Assembly: GCF_024055635.1 (NCBI RefSeq)
Contig: NZ_JAMXMB010000039.1
Location: 43,573-107,572, forward strand
DNA from: Microbacterium yannicii
GTDB taxonomy: Bacteria > Actinomycetota > Actinomycetes > Actinomycetales > Microbacteriaceae
Direction: 5' to 3'
Length of the DNA stretch: 64,000 bases
The notes under the pieces are model-generated. The model saw only the letters and a program-made list of their open reading frames with translations, did not search any database and was not told the DNA's origin. Positions within the stretch are counted from its first letter, which is position 1; each line of letters starts with the position of its first letter. Position numbers and translations under genes: made by a program. This document shows positions 1 to 8,025 of this stretch, piece after piece.

Positions 1-3000
1 CTGCTGCTCGGCGACGGCAGCGTCAGCGAGCACGAGGTCGATGACCTCCTCCCCGTCTTCACGCTGCGCCGCGAGCGGCTGGCCGCGCTCATCGCCGACC
101 GGCACCTCGAGCGGGGAGCGGCGGGGGAGCCGATCGCGTGGGGCGACCCGCGCGGCGAGCTCAGCGTCGTCGCGTGCGGGCGATGTGCGACGTGCGACGC
201 GGAGGTCGTGGCATCCCGTGACCTGCTCCTCGTGGCAGGCATGCGCCCGGTCCAGCGCGAGCGGCTGCGCGCGGCCGGCATCGACACGATCGAGCAGCTG
301 GCCGGGGCGTTCGCGGCACCGGCGGGGATGAACCCCGATGTCTTCGGCTCGCTGCGCACCCAGGCGCGTCTGCAGCTCGAGAGCCCGGCGGGCACGCCGC
401 CGCTGGTCGCGCCGAAGGCACGCACTCCGCGGCACGACGTGCAGGGTGCCGTGAGCGATGGCGCCCTCGCGGTGCTCCTCGCCGAGGCATCGCCGGCAGC
501 GGCGCCGCCGATCCCCGTCTTCGAGGTCGTCGCGCCGCAGGCGCTGGGCGCACTGCCGCGCCCAGACCACGGCGACATGTTCTTCGACTTCGAGGGCGAT
601 CCGCTGCACACCGAGCCGCCGGTGCCGGGGGAGCCCACGCAGTGGGGCATCGACTACCTCTTCGGCTGGGTCGACACGCGGGAGCAGTACACGGCGCTGT
701 GGGCGCACTCGTTCGCCGACGAGAAGCGTGCGCTGGAGACCTTCCTCGACATCGTCAACCTGCGGCGACAGCAGTTCCCGGGCATGCACATCTACCACTA
801 CGCGCCGTACGAGCCGTCGCACCTGCTCGCGATGGCCGCCCGGCATGGCGTGCGCGAGGCCGATGTCGACCGGCTGCTGCGCGACGGCGTCTTCGTCGAC
901 CTGTACCCGATCGTGCGCCGTGCGCTGCGCGTCGGATCGCGCTCGTACTCGATCAAGAAGCTCGAACCCCTCTACATGGGTGATGAGGTGCGCACGAGCG
1001 ACGTGCAGAAGGGTGACGAGTCGATCATCCGCTACGTCGAGGCCCGCGCGCTGCAGGCCGATGGCGCAGCGGCCGAAGCGTCCCTCGTCTTCGAGGACCT
1101 CGCCGACTACAACCGGTACGACTGCGTGTCGACGAGACGCCTGCGCGATTGGCTCGTCGACCGCGCACGTGAGGCGGCGCTCGTGCCGTCGCCCAACCCG
1201 GAGCCCGACGAGCGCGCCTACGAGCCGTCGGCCCGCGCGACCGTGCTCGACGCGCTGGCGTTGCAGTATCCGGATGACTCGGTGCCTGCCCGGACGCTGC
1301 GCCTCGGCGCGGCCGCGATCGACTACTACCCGCGAGAGGCCAAGTCGTTCTGGGCGACGCACTTCCTGCGGCTGCGCGAGCCGGTGTCGCTGTGGGATGA
1401 GACGCGCGACGTGGTCGCGATCGATCCGGCCCGCAGCAGCGTCCGGGAGGACTGGCACTTCCTCGAGAGCGGCAGAGGCGGCGAGCGACGCGTCGTCGAA
1501 CTGCGCGGCGACCTCGCCCCCGGCACCCGCATCAGCGAGGGGAGCAATCCGTTCGCGCTCTACGAGCTGCCCGCGCCGTACCCGTTCGAGGCGTCGCCGC
1601 GGTGGATCCACTCGTACCGCTCGGTCACCGTGCTCGAGGTCCTCGACGACGGCGCGGTGATCGAAGAGACCGCGGTCGACGGCGTGACGTGGAGCGAACT
1701 GCCCCTTGCGCTCACGCCCCAGGCGCCGCCCGCGGCGGGCAACCAGCAGGCGGCCATCGATGCGTGGGCGGATGCCGTCATCGACGCCGCACCCGAGCTT
1801 CCAGCAGACCCCGCCACTGACATCCTGTGCCGCCGTCCGCCCCGCATGCTCCGCCCGGCTCTTCTTCCGGCCGGACCGCCGGCAGCGGAGGGCAGCACGC
1901 TGCCTGTCGCCGGGGACGATGCCGTGGACGCCATCGCCCGCGCCGTGCGCGCGCTCGACCGCAGCTATCTCGCGGTGCAGGGCCCTCCGGGCACGGGCAA
2001 GACGTATGTCGGGTCTCACGTGATCGCCCGGTTGGTGCGAGACCACGGCTACAAGGTCGGCGTCGTCGCGCAGGGGCACGCGACGATCGAGCACCTGCTC
2101 GACCGCGTCATCGAGGCGGGGGTGCCGGCGTCGCAGGTGGGCAAGGCGCCGAAGGACCCGTCGGCCGCCCACGCCTTCACGGTGCTGCCGAAGAACGGCG
2201 TCGCCGCGTTCACGGCCGAGCACGAGGCATCGGGCTTCGTCCTCGGCGGCACCGCGTGGGACTTCAGCCACCAGGGCCGCGTGCCGCGCGGCAGCCTGGA
2301 CCTCCTCGTCGTCGATGAGGCCGGGCAGTTCTCGCTCGCCTCGACGATCGCCGTATCGCTCGCCGCGCCGCGTCTGCTGCTGTTGGGAGACCCCCAGCAG
2401 CTGCCGCAGGTGAGCCAGGGAACGCACCCGGCCCCTGTCGACACGTCGGCGCTCGGCTGGGTCATGGACGGTGCGGACGTCATCCCGCCGGAGTACGGCT
2501 ACTTCCTCGCGCAGACCCGCCGCATGCGGCCCGAGGTCGCCGCGCCGGTGTCGACGCTCTCGTACCGCGGCGAACTCGCCGCGCACCCGTCCACGGCGCT
2601 GCGGCGGCTCGAGGGAATCCGTCCCGGTCTCGTGCCGATCCCGCTGCGCCACCACGGCAACGCGACGCAGTCCCTCGAGGAGGCCGCCGAGGTCGCGCGG
2701 CTGGTCACCGACCTCATCGGGCGCGAATGGACGGATGCTGCGACCGACGACAGCGATGGGGCATCGGTCGCCCTGCCGCCCCGGCCCCTGGAGCAGGCGG
2801 ACCTCATCGTCGTGACTCCCTACAACGCCCAGCAGGTCGCCGTCGAAGCCGCGCTCGCCGCGGCCGGGTTCCCCGATGTGCCCGTCGGCACGGTCGACAA
2901 GTTCCAGGGCAAGGAGGCGGCTGTCGCGATCGTCTCGCTCGCGGCGTCGAGCGGCCGTGACGCGCCCCGGGGGCTGGAATTCCTCCTGCTGCGCAACCGC

Positions 3001-3135
3001 CTGAACGTCGCCATCTCGCGGGCGATGCACACCGCGTTCCTCGTCTATTCGCCCGGGCTGCTGGACGACCTGACCTACACGCCGGAGGGAGTGGCGCGGC
3101 TCAGCGGTTTCGCCCGCCTGGTCGGTCGCGGCTGA
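1..3135 (+). CDS. TM0106-family RecB-like nuclease fused to a superfamily 1 helicase (5' end outside window)
   Basis: The reading frame is open from base 1, so the N-terminus, where the PD-(D/E)XK RecB-type nuclease of this family normally lies, is missing. Visible in order are a cysteine cluster C-x2-C-x2-C (codons at 175, 184, 193), a helix-hairpin-helix-like stretch, an RNase H-like exonuclease block beginning DFEGDP near 590, a Walker A GPPGTGKT near 1981, a Walker B DEAGQ near 2315, the helicase motif GDPQQLPQ near 2390 and a C-terminal NVAISRA motif near 3004. This order matches TM0106-type nuclease/helicases, presumed to process DNA or RNA ends; no substrate is established. At least 1044 residues are present. 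No partner genes lie downstream. Confidence 0.85.
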   Translation: MLLGDGSVSEHEVDDLLPVFTLRRERLAALIADRHLERGAAGEPIAWGDPRGELSVVACGRCATCDAEVVASRDLLLVAGMRPVQRERLRAAGIDTIEQLAGAFAAPAGMNPDVFGSLRTQARLQLESPAGTPPLVAPKARTPRHDVQGAVSDGALAVLLAEASPAAAPPIPVFEVVAPQALGALPRPDHGDMFFDFEGDPLHTEPPVPGEPTQWGIDYLFGWVDTREQYTALWAHSFADEKRALETFLDIVNLRRQQFPGMHIYHYAPYEPSHLLAMAARHGVREADVDRLLRDGVFVDLYPIVRRALRVGSRSYSIKKLEPLYMGDEVRTSDVQKGDESIIRYVEARALQADGAAAEASLVFEDLADYNRYDCVSTRRLRDWLVDRAREAALVPSPNPEPDERAYEPSARATVLDALALQYPDDSVPARTLRLGAAAIDYYPREAKSFWATHFLRLREPVSLWDETRDVVAIDPARSSVREDWHFLESGRGGERRVVELRGDLAPGTRISEGSNPFALYELPAPYPFEASPRWIHSYRSVTVLEVLDDGAVIEETAVDGVTWSELPLALTPQAPPAAGNQQAAIDAWADAVIDAAPELPADPATDILCRRPPRMLRPALLPAGPPAAEGSTLPVAGDDAVDAIARAVRALDRSYLAVQGPPGTGKTYVGSHVIARLVRDHGYKVGVVAQGHATIEHLLDRVIEAGVPASQVGKAPKDPSAAHAFTVLPKNGVAAFTAEHEASGFVLGGTAWDFSHQGRVPRGSLDLLVVDEAGQFSLASTIAVSLAAPRLLLLGDPQQLPQVSQGTHPAPVDTSALGWVMDGADVIPPEYGYFLAQTRRMRPEVAAPVSTLSYRGELAAHPSTALRRLEGIRPGLVPIPLRHHGNATQSLEEAAEVARLVTDLIGREWTDAATDDSDGASVALPPRPLEQADLIVVTPYNAQQVAVEAALAAAGFPDVPVGTVDKFQGKEAAVAIVSLAASSGRDAPRGLEFLLLRNRLNVAISRAMHTAFLVYSPGLLDDLTYTPEGVARLSGFARLVGRG

Positions 3136-3143
3136 GCGCCGCG

Positions 3144-3149
3144 TAGACT
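3144..3149 (+). promoter_or_regulatory. candidate -10 box for the DUF3467 gene
   Basis: TAGACT, a good actinobacterial -10 match, follows the helicase stop and would give a leader of about 67 nt that carries an AGGAG ribosome binding site before the start at 3223. Confidence 0.35.
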
Positions 3150-3222
3150 CGCGCACACGTCGCACTCGACCGCCCGAGTCTCACGCGGCCACCGCGCGAG
3201 ACGCCGCCGAACAGGAGCCCGC

Positions 3223-3543
3223 ATGGCCGACGATCCATCGCAGCAGTTCGAGATCGACCTCCCGCCCGAGCTCATCGGTGGCGCGTACGCCGACTTCGCG
3301 AACGTCTGGCACACGCCGACGGTGTTCGTGATGGATTTCCTGACCCTCGCGCAGCCGCCGCGCGAGCAGGTGGACGCCGAGACCGGACAGCGTCACACCG
3401 TCGTGCCGGCGCGCGTGGTGAGCCGCATCCGCATCCCGCCCGACCAGGTGTTCGAGCTGGCGAAGGCCCTCACGCAGCAACTCGAGTTCTGGGAGCGCGA
3501 GACGGGCCGTCGCACCCCGCAGGAGCCGCCGCTCGGCGACTGA
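3223..3543 (+). CDS. DUF3467 family protein
   Basis: Small soluble protein of 106 aa. The central segment (FANVWHTPTVFVMDFL, about residues 28-43) and the later R-IRIPPDQ-FELAKAL stretch are typical of DUF3467, a family of unknown function found in many bacteria. There is no signal peptide or membrane segment. The start is supported by an AGGAG ribosome binding site. It stands alone between the helicase and a 245 bp spacer. No function can be assigned from sequence. Confidence 0.8.
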   Translation: MADDPSQQFEIDLPPELIGGAYADFANVWHTPTVFVMDFLTLAQPPREQVDAETGQRHTVVPARVVSRIRIPPDQVFELAKALTQQLEFWERETGRRTPQEPPLGD

Positions 3544-3630
3544 GCCTCGCGCGCGCCAGCGGGTCGTCGTCGTCCCCCCGTATGGTTAGTCGGCCGTCAC
3601 CGGCATGTCAACCCCTTTGGGGTGTGAAGA

Positions 3631-3707
3631 CCTCGCCACGTAGCCTTGCCACGCGCCAGAAGGCGTGCAGGCGCGACATCCGTTCGGCGAGGGGCGGGTG
3701 TCGCGCC
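3631..3707 (+). ncRNA. structured leader upstream of the membrane protein/decarboxylase operon (candidate RNA element)
   Basis: The 245 bp spacer 3544-3788 holds no gene. CCTCGCC (3631-3637) can pair with GGCGAGG (3686-3692), enclosing GCCT/AGGC and a CGCGCC-AGAA-GGCGTG hairpin (3652-3667). GGCGCGACA (3670-3678) can instead pair with TGTCGCGCC (3699-3707). The arms interleave, so the two long stems form either a pseudoknot or mutually exclusive folds. No known riboswitch class was recognised, and a possible -10 at 3744-3749 would exclude this region from the transcript. Confidence 0.3.
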
Positions 3708-3760
3708 GTCTGCATGTGCGGCACCGGCACCGGTGCCTGCCCGTATCATCGGCCGCGCTT

Positions 3761-3780
3761 CCTCCTCTGTCAGACGGAGG
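3761..3780 (+). promoter_or_regulatory. hairpin masking the ribosome binding site
   Basis: CCTCC (3761-3765) pairs with GGAGG (3776-3780), extended inside by TCT/AGA. The 3' arm is the Shine-Dalgarno sequence of the gene starting at 3789, so folding would hide it. Confidence 0.4.
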
Positions 3781-3788
3781 GGGACGCC

Positions 3789-4349
3789 ATGACCACGATC
3801 GATCAGCCGGCCGAGACAGCAGCGATCACTCCCGCGTCGACGGCGACCGATCGGGCTGCGGCAGGCGGCGACACGCAGCCGCGCCGTGGCCTCCTGTTCT
3901 GGATCGCCCGCTACCTGCCCGCCGAGATCACCGGCACAGCGGCGATGGTGATCGCAGGCCTGGTCGCGACCCTGTGGACCGATGCAGCCCCGCTCATCGC
4001 CCTGGCCGCCCTGCTGGGCGAGATCGCCGGCTTCTACGCCGTGCTCGCGGTCACGATCTACCTCGAGGTCGTACGGGTCAGCGCGACGCGCCGCCGGGCC
4101 GTCGGGAAGACCGGCGTGCTCCTGATCGCGGAGTTCGGCGCGGCAGAGGCGCTCGACACCCTGCTGGTGCGACCCGTGGCGCTCATGCTCGGCGTGTGGC
4201 TCTTCCCCGATCCGCTGTGGGGGATGCTCGTCGGGAAGATCGCCGCCGACATCGTGTTCTATGCGGTCGCCGCGGGCGCGTTCACTCTCACCGCCCGTAT
4301 CGGGCTGCGCGACGGGCGCCGGACGCGACGCACGGGGGCGACGACATGA
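3789..4349 (+). CDS. four-helix membrane protein of unknown function
   Basis: Protein of 186 aa. After a polar N-terminus of about 45 residues come four hydrophobic segments (about residues 50-65, 70-95, 110-140 and 150-175), so an integral membrane protein. I do not recognise the family; size and layout recall small GtrA-like transport or flippase proteins without a diagnostic motif. The ATG at 3789 is chosen over longer in-frame starts because GGAGGGGG lies 5 nt upstream. The stop overlaps the decarboxylase start as ATGA, so the two are translationally coupled. It may move the substrate or product of that enzyme; this is inference. Confidence 0.7.
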   Translation: MTTIDQPAETAAITPASTATDRAAAGGDTQPRRGLLFWIARYLPAEITGTAAMVIAGLVATLWTDAAPLIALAALLGEIAGFYAVLAVTIYLEVVRVSATRRRAVGKTGVLLIAEFGAAEALDTLLVRPVALMLGVWLFPDPLWGMLVGKIAADIVFYAVAAGAFTLTARIGLRDGRRTRRTGATT

Positions 4350-5641
4350 ACCTCGACGCGCTCCGTCGTGAGCCGGGGACGGCGCCCGACTTCGCCGACC
4401 GGCGGCGGGCGGAGGCGTGCGCCGTGATGTCGTCGGTGGCGGCGCGGGCCGCGATCGCCCGACACGGAACCCCGTTGCTGCTGCTGGATCCGCAGCGCGT
4501 CCGCACGCAGTATCGCCGCCTGCGCGAGGCGCTCCCGTTCGTCGGATTCCACTACGCGGTGAAGGCGCTCGCCCACGACGCGGTGCTGGACGTGCTCGAC
4601 GACGCGGGCTGCGGGTTCGACATCGCCACCGGCGAGGAGCTCGCGATGCTCACCCGCCGCGGCGTCGACGTATCGCGCATCATCCACACGCATCCGATCA
4701 AGAAGCCCGCCGAGATCGCCGACGCGCTCGCGGCCGGCGTCCGCACGTTCGTGGTCGACAACGAGGTCGAGATCGGCAAGTTCCGGGGCGCGCCGGCGGA
4801 CACACGTCTGCTCGTGCGACTGGCGTACCGGAGCCCGCACGCCAAGAGCGACCTGTCGAGCAAGTTCGGCGTCGGGCCGTTCGAAGCCGCCCACCTCGTC
4901 GAGAGCGCGCTCGCCGCCGGCGTCACGGTCGCAGGCTTCAGTTATCACGTCGGCAGCCAGCTCGACGATCCCGGCAGGTTCGCATCTGCCGCCGCCGACA
5001 CCCTCGAGCTGATGAGCATCCTGGAGCGGCGCTGCAACGTGCAGTTCGACACGCTCGACATCGGCGGCGGGTTCCCCGCCTCGTACGACTCCGAGTCGGC
5101 GGCGTTCGACGACATCGCCACCCTGCTGCGGCCGGTGCTCGCCCCGCATGCACGCCGTCTCGACATCATCGCGGAGCCGGGGCGCGTGATGGTCGCCGAT
5201 GCGATGACGCTCGTGACGAGCGTCGTCGGCATCGCCGAGCGCGGGGACGGGCGGTGGTACTACCTCGACGACGGCCTGTACGGGTCGTATTCGAACGTGC
5301 TGACGGAGGACGTGCACCCGCTGGTATTCGCGGCACGGGACCTGACGGCCACCGACCCCTGGAGCGGCCGGCTCTCCGCCGGCGCGCGCGCCGGGGGTCA
5401 CCGCTGGGCGACGCTGGCCGGCCCCACGTGCGATTCGTCAGACGTGATCGCGCGAGAGGTCCTGCTGCCGGAGCTGCGCGTCGGCGACCTGCTCGTGAGC
5501 CCCACCATGGGCGCGTACACGACCGTCACGGCGACGCGCTTCAACGGACGCCCCTTCACTGCGGTGGCCGTGGTCGGCCGAGGTGGGGCGGGAGTCGCGC
5601 CCGACGAGACCCGCGACCTCCGCCGCGTTCCGGTCGTCTGA
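4346..5641 (+). CDS. type III PLP-dependent amino acid decarboxylase (ornithine/lysine/diaminopimelate type)
   Basis: Cytosolic enzyme of 431 aa with an alanine-racemase-like barrel followed by a beta domain. The PLP lysine lies in HYAVKALAH (about residue 72), followed by SSKFGV, YHVGSQ, the phosphate-binding DIGGGFP, EPGRVMV and the C-terminal GPTCDSSDV, whose cysteine and aspartate match the active-site residues of ornithine/DAP decarboxylases. Eukaryote-like ornithine decarboxylases and bacterial LysA share these features, so the substrate is not settled. Lack of lysine-pathway neighbours argues against being the main LysA; polyamine or diamine formation is plausible. Coupled by ATGA to the upstream membrane protein. 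Confidence 0.8.
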   Translation: MNLDALRREPGTAPDFADRRRAEACAVMSSVAARAAIARHGTPLLLLDPQRVRTQYRRLREALPFVGFHYAVKALAHDAVLDVLDDAGCGFDIATGEELAMLTRRGVDVSRIIHTHPIKKPAEIADALAAGVRTFVVDNEVEIGKFRGAPADTRLLVRLAYRSPHAKSDLSSKFGVGPFEAAHLVESALAAGVTVAGFSYHVGSQLDDPGRFASAAADTLELMSILERRCNVQFDTLDIGGGFPASYDSESAAFDDIATLLRPVLAPHARRLDIIAEPGRVMVADAMTLVTSVVGIAERGDGRWYYLDDGLYGSYSNVLTEDVHPLVFAARDLTATDPWSGRLSAGARAGGHRWATLAGPTCDSSDVIAREVLLPELRVGDLLVSPTMGAYTTVTATRFNGRPFTAVAVVGRGGAGVAPDETRDLRRVPVV

Positions 5642-5658
5642 CGCGGCCTGCGGGCGGC

Positions 5659-6291
5659 TCAGACCGTCCCGTAGAGCCGGTCGCCGGCGTCGCCGAGGCC
5701 GGGCACGATGTAGCCCTTCTCGTTCAGCCGCTCGTCCATCGCGCCCAGCACGAGCGTGACGTCGCGGCCGTCGACCTGCTTCTCGATGGCAGCGACGCCC
5801 TCGGGCGCGCCGAGGATGCAGATCGCCGTGACGTCCTGCGCACCGCGCTGGAACAGGAACTCGATGGCGGCGCCGAGCGAGCCGCCGGTTGCCAGCATGG
5901 GGTCGAGCACGAAGCACTGGCGGTCGCTCAGGTCGTCGGGCAGTCGCTCGGCGTAGGTCGACGGCTCGAGCGTCTCGTGGTCGCGCACCATCCCGAGGAA
6001 GCCCACCTCGGCGGTCGGGATGAGCTTGACCATGCCCTCGAGCATGCCGAGACCGGCGCGCAGGATGGGGACGACGAGCGGACGCGGCTCGCCGATCTTC
6101 ACGCCGATCGTCGTGGTGACGGGCGTCTGGATCTCGATCGGCGACACGCGGACGTTCCGGGTCGCCTCGTACGCGAGGAGGGTGACGAGCTCCTCGGTGA
6201 GCTGGCGGAACACCGGCGACGAGGTGCGCTGGTCGCGCAGCACCGTGAGCTTGTGGGTGATGAGCGGATGGTCGGCGACGTGCAGGCGCAT
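5659..6291 (-). CDS. upp: uracil phosphoribosyltransferase
   Basis: Salvage enzyme converting uracil and PRPP to UMP in the cytosol. It shows the family N-terminus (ADHPLITHKLTVLRD), the central PILRAGLGM motif, the PRPP loop DPMLATGGS and a C-terminal GDAGDRLYGT. With the ATG at 6291 it has 210 aa, normal for Upp. That start is preferred over the GTG two codons upstream because TAACCT ends exactly 6 nt before it, implying a leaderless message. It is divergent from tadA. Confidence 0.95.
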   Translation of the reverse strand: MRLHVADHPLITHKLTVLRDQRTSSPVFRQLTEELVTLLAYEATRNVRVSPIEIQTPVTTTIGVKIGEPRPLVVPILRAGLGMLEGMVKLIPTAEVGFLGMVRDHETLEPSTYAERLPDDLSDRQCFVLDPMLATGGSLGAAIEFLFQRGAQDVTAICILGAPEGVAAIEKQVDGRDVTLVLGAMDERLNEKGYIVPGLGDAGDRLYGTV

Positions 6292-6297
6292 AGACAC

Positions 6298-6303
6298 AGG
6301 TTA
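6298..6303 (-). promoter_or_regulatory. -10 box of a leaderless upp transcript
   Basis: TAACCT on the minus strand, 6 nt before the upp ATG, with no Shine-Dalgarno sequence in between. Confidence 0.5.
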
Positions 6304-6348
6304 GTGCGTCACCGCCGCCCCGCCCGGGGCGGGTTGCCCGAGGGCGGC

Positions 6349-6354
6349 TACGCT
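6349..6354 (+). promoter_or_regulatory. -10 box of a leaderless tadA transcript
   Basis: TACGCT followed by 6 nt and the GTG start at 6361. Together with the upp box it leaves a 45 bp shared GC-rich core between two divergent promoters. Confidence 0.4.
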
Positions 6355-6360
6355 CGTGCT

Positions 6361-6822
6361 GTGCAGCCCGCTTCCGCCGATCTCGCCGCGATGGACCGTG
6401 CGCTGGCTCTCGCCGCGGCGGCGGGGGAGGCGGGGGACGTGCCGGTCGGTGCCGTGGTGACGGATGCCGCGGGCGCGGTCATCGCCGAAGGCCGCAACCT
6501 GCGCGAGCTCGAGCACGATCCCACCGCGCACGCCGAGGTGGTCGCGCTGCGGGCGGCGGCCGCCGCGCGCGGCTCGTGGAACCTCGAAGGCTGCACCCTC
6601 GTCGTCACCCTCGAGCCGTGCGTGATGTGCGCCGGTGCCGTGCTCCAGTCCCGCATCTCGCGTCTGGTCTTCGGCGCGTGGGATGAGAAGGCCGGCGCCG
6701 CCGGGTCGGTGTACGACGTGGTGCGGGACCGGCGCCTGCCCTACCGGGCCGAAGTCGTCGCCGGGGTGCGCGAGGATGCGGCATCCGCTCTCCTGCGCGC
6801 CTTCTTCGACGCCCGCCGCTGA
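6361..6822 (+). CDS. tadA: tRNA-specific adenosine deaminase TadA
   Basis: Deaminates adenosine 34 of tRNA-Arg(ACG) to inosine, normally an essential step. The zinc site is complete: HAE at residues 57-59 with the catalytic glutamate, and PCVMC at 86-90. The helix after it (SRISRLVFG) and the AAGS-YD segment are typical of TadA rather than cytosine or guanine deaminases. Length is 153 aa from the GTG at 6361; an ATG ten codons later is a second possibility, but the GTG has a -10 box in leaderless position. Confidence 0.92.
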   Translation: MQPASADLAAMDRALALAAAAGEAGDVPVGAVVTDAAGAVIAEGRNLRELEHDPTAHAEVVALRAAAAARGSWNLEGCTLVVTLEPCVMCAGAVLQSRISRLVFGAWDEKAGAAGSVYDVVRDRRLPYRAEVVAGVREDAASALLRAFFDARR

Positions 6823-6881
6823 CGCCGTCCTTCCCGCCCTCGGCCCCGCCCCCGTTGCCCCCACCCCGCCCCGTGAGTTGG

Positions 6882-6923
6882 CGTATATGTACGCGACACG
6901 CCGGGGTGTCGCGTACATATACG
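6882..6923. terminator. perfect 18 bp inverted repeat between convergent genes
   Basis: CGTATATGTACGCGACAC (6882-6899) and its exact reverse complement (6906-6923) flank a 6 nt loop. It sits between the converging tadA and LLM genes, as a bidirectional terminator would, but lacks a T-run and is far more AT-rich than its surroundings, so a mobile palindrome or protein site is also possible. Confidence 0.5.
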
Positions 6924-6995
6924 GCAAGTCAACGGGGCCTGCGGTCGTAGCTCCTCAGCACGGCGGCGTAGGACGCTCCCAGCGCGCGGCGAGCG

Positions 6996-7919
6996 TCAGC
7001 GGGGGAGGTGCGGCAGTACTTCGCCCAGGTACTCGACGTGCGGGACGTCCTGCAGGTCGAGCAGCTGGAAGTAGACGCGCTCGATGCCGAACGACCGGTA
7101 GAGGGCGATGCGCTCGCCGATCTCGGCCGCGTCGCCGACGATGTTCGTGCCGTCCCGCACGTCGTCGACCGTCTTCCCGATCCGCGCGGCACGGTGCGCG
7201 ACCTCGGCATCGTCCCTGCCGGCGATGGTAGACATCGCGATCGACAGGCGCACCGTCGCCGGGTCGCGGCCGATGCGCTCGCAGGCGGCGCGCAGGTTCT
7301 CGATGCGCTCCGGGATCTGGTGGTCTTCGGGGAAGCCGATGTTGTACTCGCGGGCGAAGCGCGCGACGAGGTCGGGCGTGCGCCGCGGGCCTCCTCCGCC
7401 GATGATGACGGGGACCGGCTGCTGCACCGGCTTCGGGAGAGCCGGCGCCTCGGCCAGCCGGTAGTTCGTGCCGCTGAAGCTGTAGGTCTCGCCGACCGGT
7501 GTGGCCCACAGGCCGGTGACGATCTCGAGCTGCTCTTCGAGGAGGTCGAACCGCTTGGCGGGGAACGGGATGCCGTACGCCTGGTGCTCGCGCTCGAACC
7601 AGCCTGCGCCGAGCCCCAATTCGACGCGACCGTCCGACATGGCGTCGACCTGGGCGACCTGGATCGCGAGCGAGCCGGGATGCCGGAAGGTGACAGGGGA
7701 GACGAGCGTGCCGAGCCGGATCCGGGACGTCTCGCGGGCGAGGCCCGCCAGCGTCGTCCAGGCGTCCGACGGTCCGGGCAGGCCGTCGCCCATGCCGCTG
7801 AGGTAGTGGTCCGAGCGGAAGTACCCGGTGAACCCGAGGCGCTCCGCGGTCTGGGCGTACGCCAGTTCGTCGGCGTAGGTGGCGCCCAGCTGAGGCTCGG
7901 TGAAGATGCAGTACTCGAT
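6996..7919 (-). CDS. LLM-class flavin/F420-dependent oxidoreductase with an apparent AUC start
   Basis: Luciferase-like monooxygenase fold protein using reduced flavin or F420; substrate unknown. Typical blocks are EYCIFTEPQLGATY at the N-terminus, RSDHYL, LGTLVSP-TFRHPG, GRVELGLGAGWFE and VIIGGGG. Family members usually begin M-E-Y-C at this point, but the codon before GAG TAC TGC (7917-7919) is ATC, and no ATG, GTG or TTG exists in frame for at least 24 codons upstream. AGGA lies 6 nt before that ATC. The first ATG (7793) would remove about 42 conserved residues. So either AUC is the start, or a substitution or sequencing error hit the start codon. Length from ATC is 307 aa. Confidence 0.8.
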   Translation of the reverse strand: MEYCIFTEPQLGATYADELAYAQTAERLGFTGYFRSDHYLSGMGDGLPGPSDAWTTLAGLARETSRIRLGTLVSPVTFRHPGSLAIQVAQVDAMSDGRVELGLGAGWFEREHQAYGIPFPAKRFDLLEEQLEIVTGLWATPVGETYSFSGTNYRLAEAPALPKPVQQPVPVIIGGGGPRRTPDLVARFAREYNIGFPEDHQIPERIENLRAACERIGRDPATVRLSIAMSTIAGRDDAEVAHRAARIGKTVDDVRDGTNIVGDAAEIGERIALYRSFGIERVYFQLLDLQDVPHVEYLGEVLPHLPR

Positions 7920-8025
7920 GATGGATCCTCGTATCGGTCTCGTGGTCGGAGCGAGCGCCCCGGTGTCCGAGCTCGGTGCCGTCGTCGCGCGCGGCGACCA
8001 TCCGAGCCCGTCGGAGAGCGGAAGG

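Noticed and set aside
3582..3788. Longer N-terminus for the membrane protein
   Set aside because: The extension is Arg/Cys/Gly-rich, unlike the gene, and the good ribosome binding site serves the ATG at 3789.
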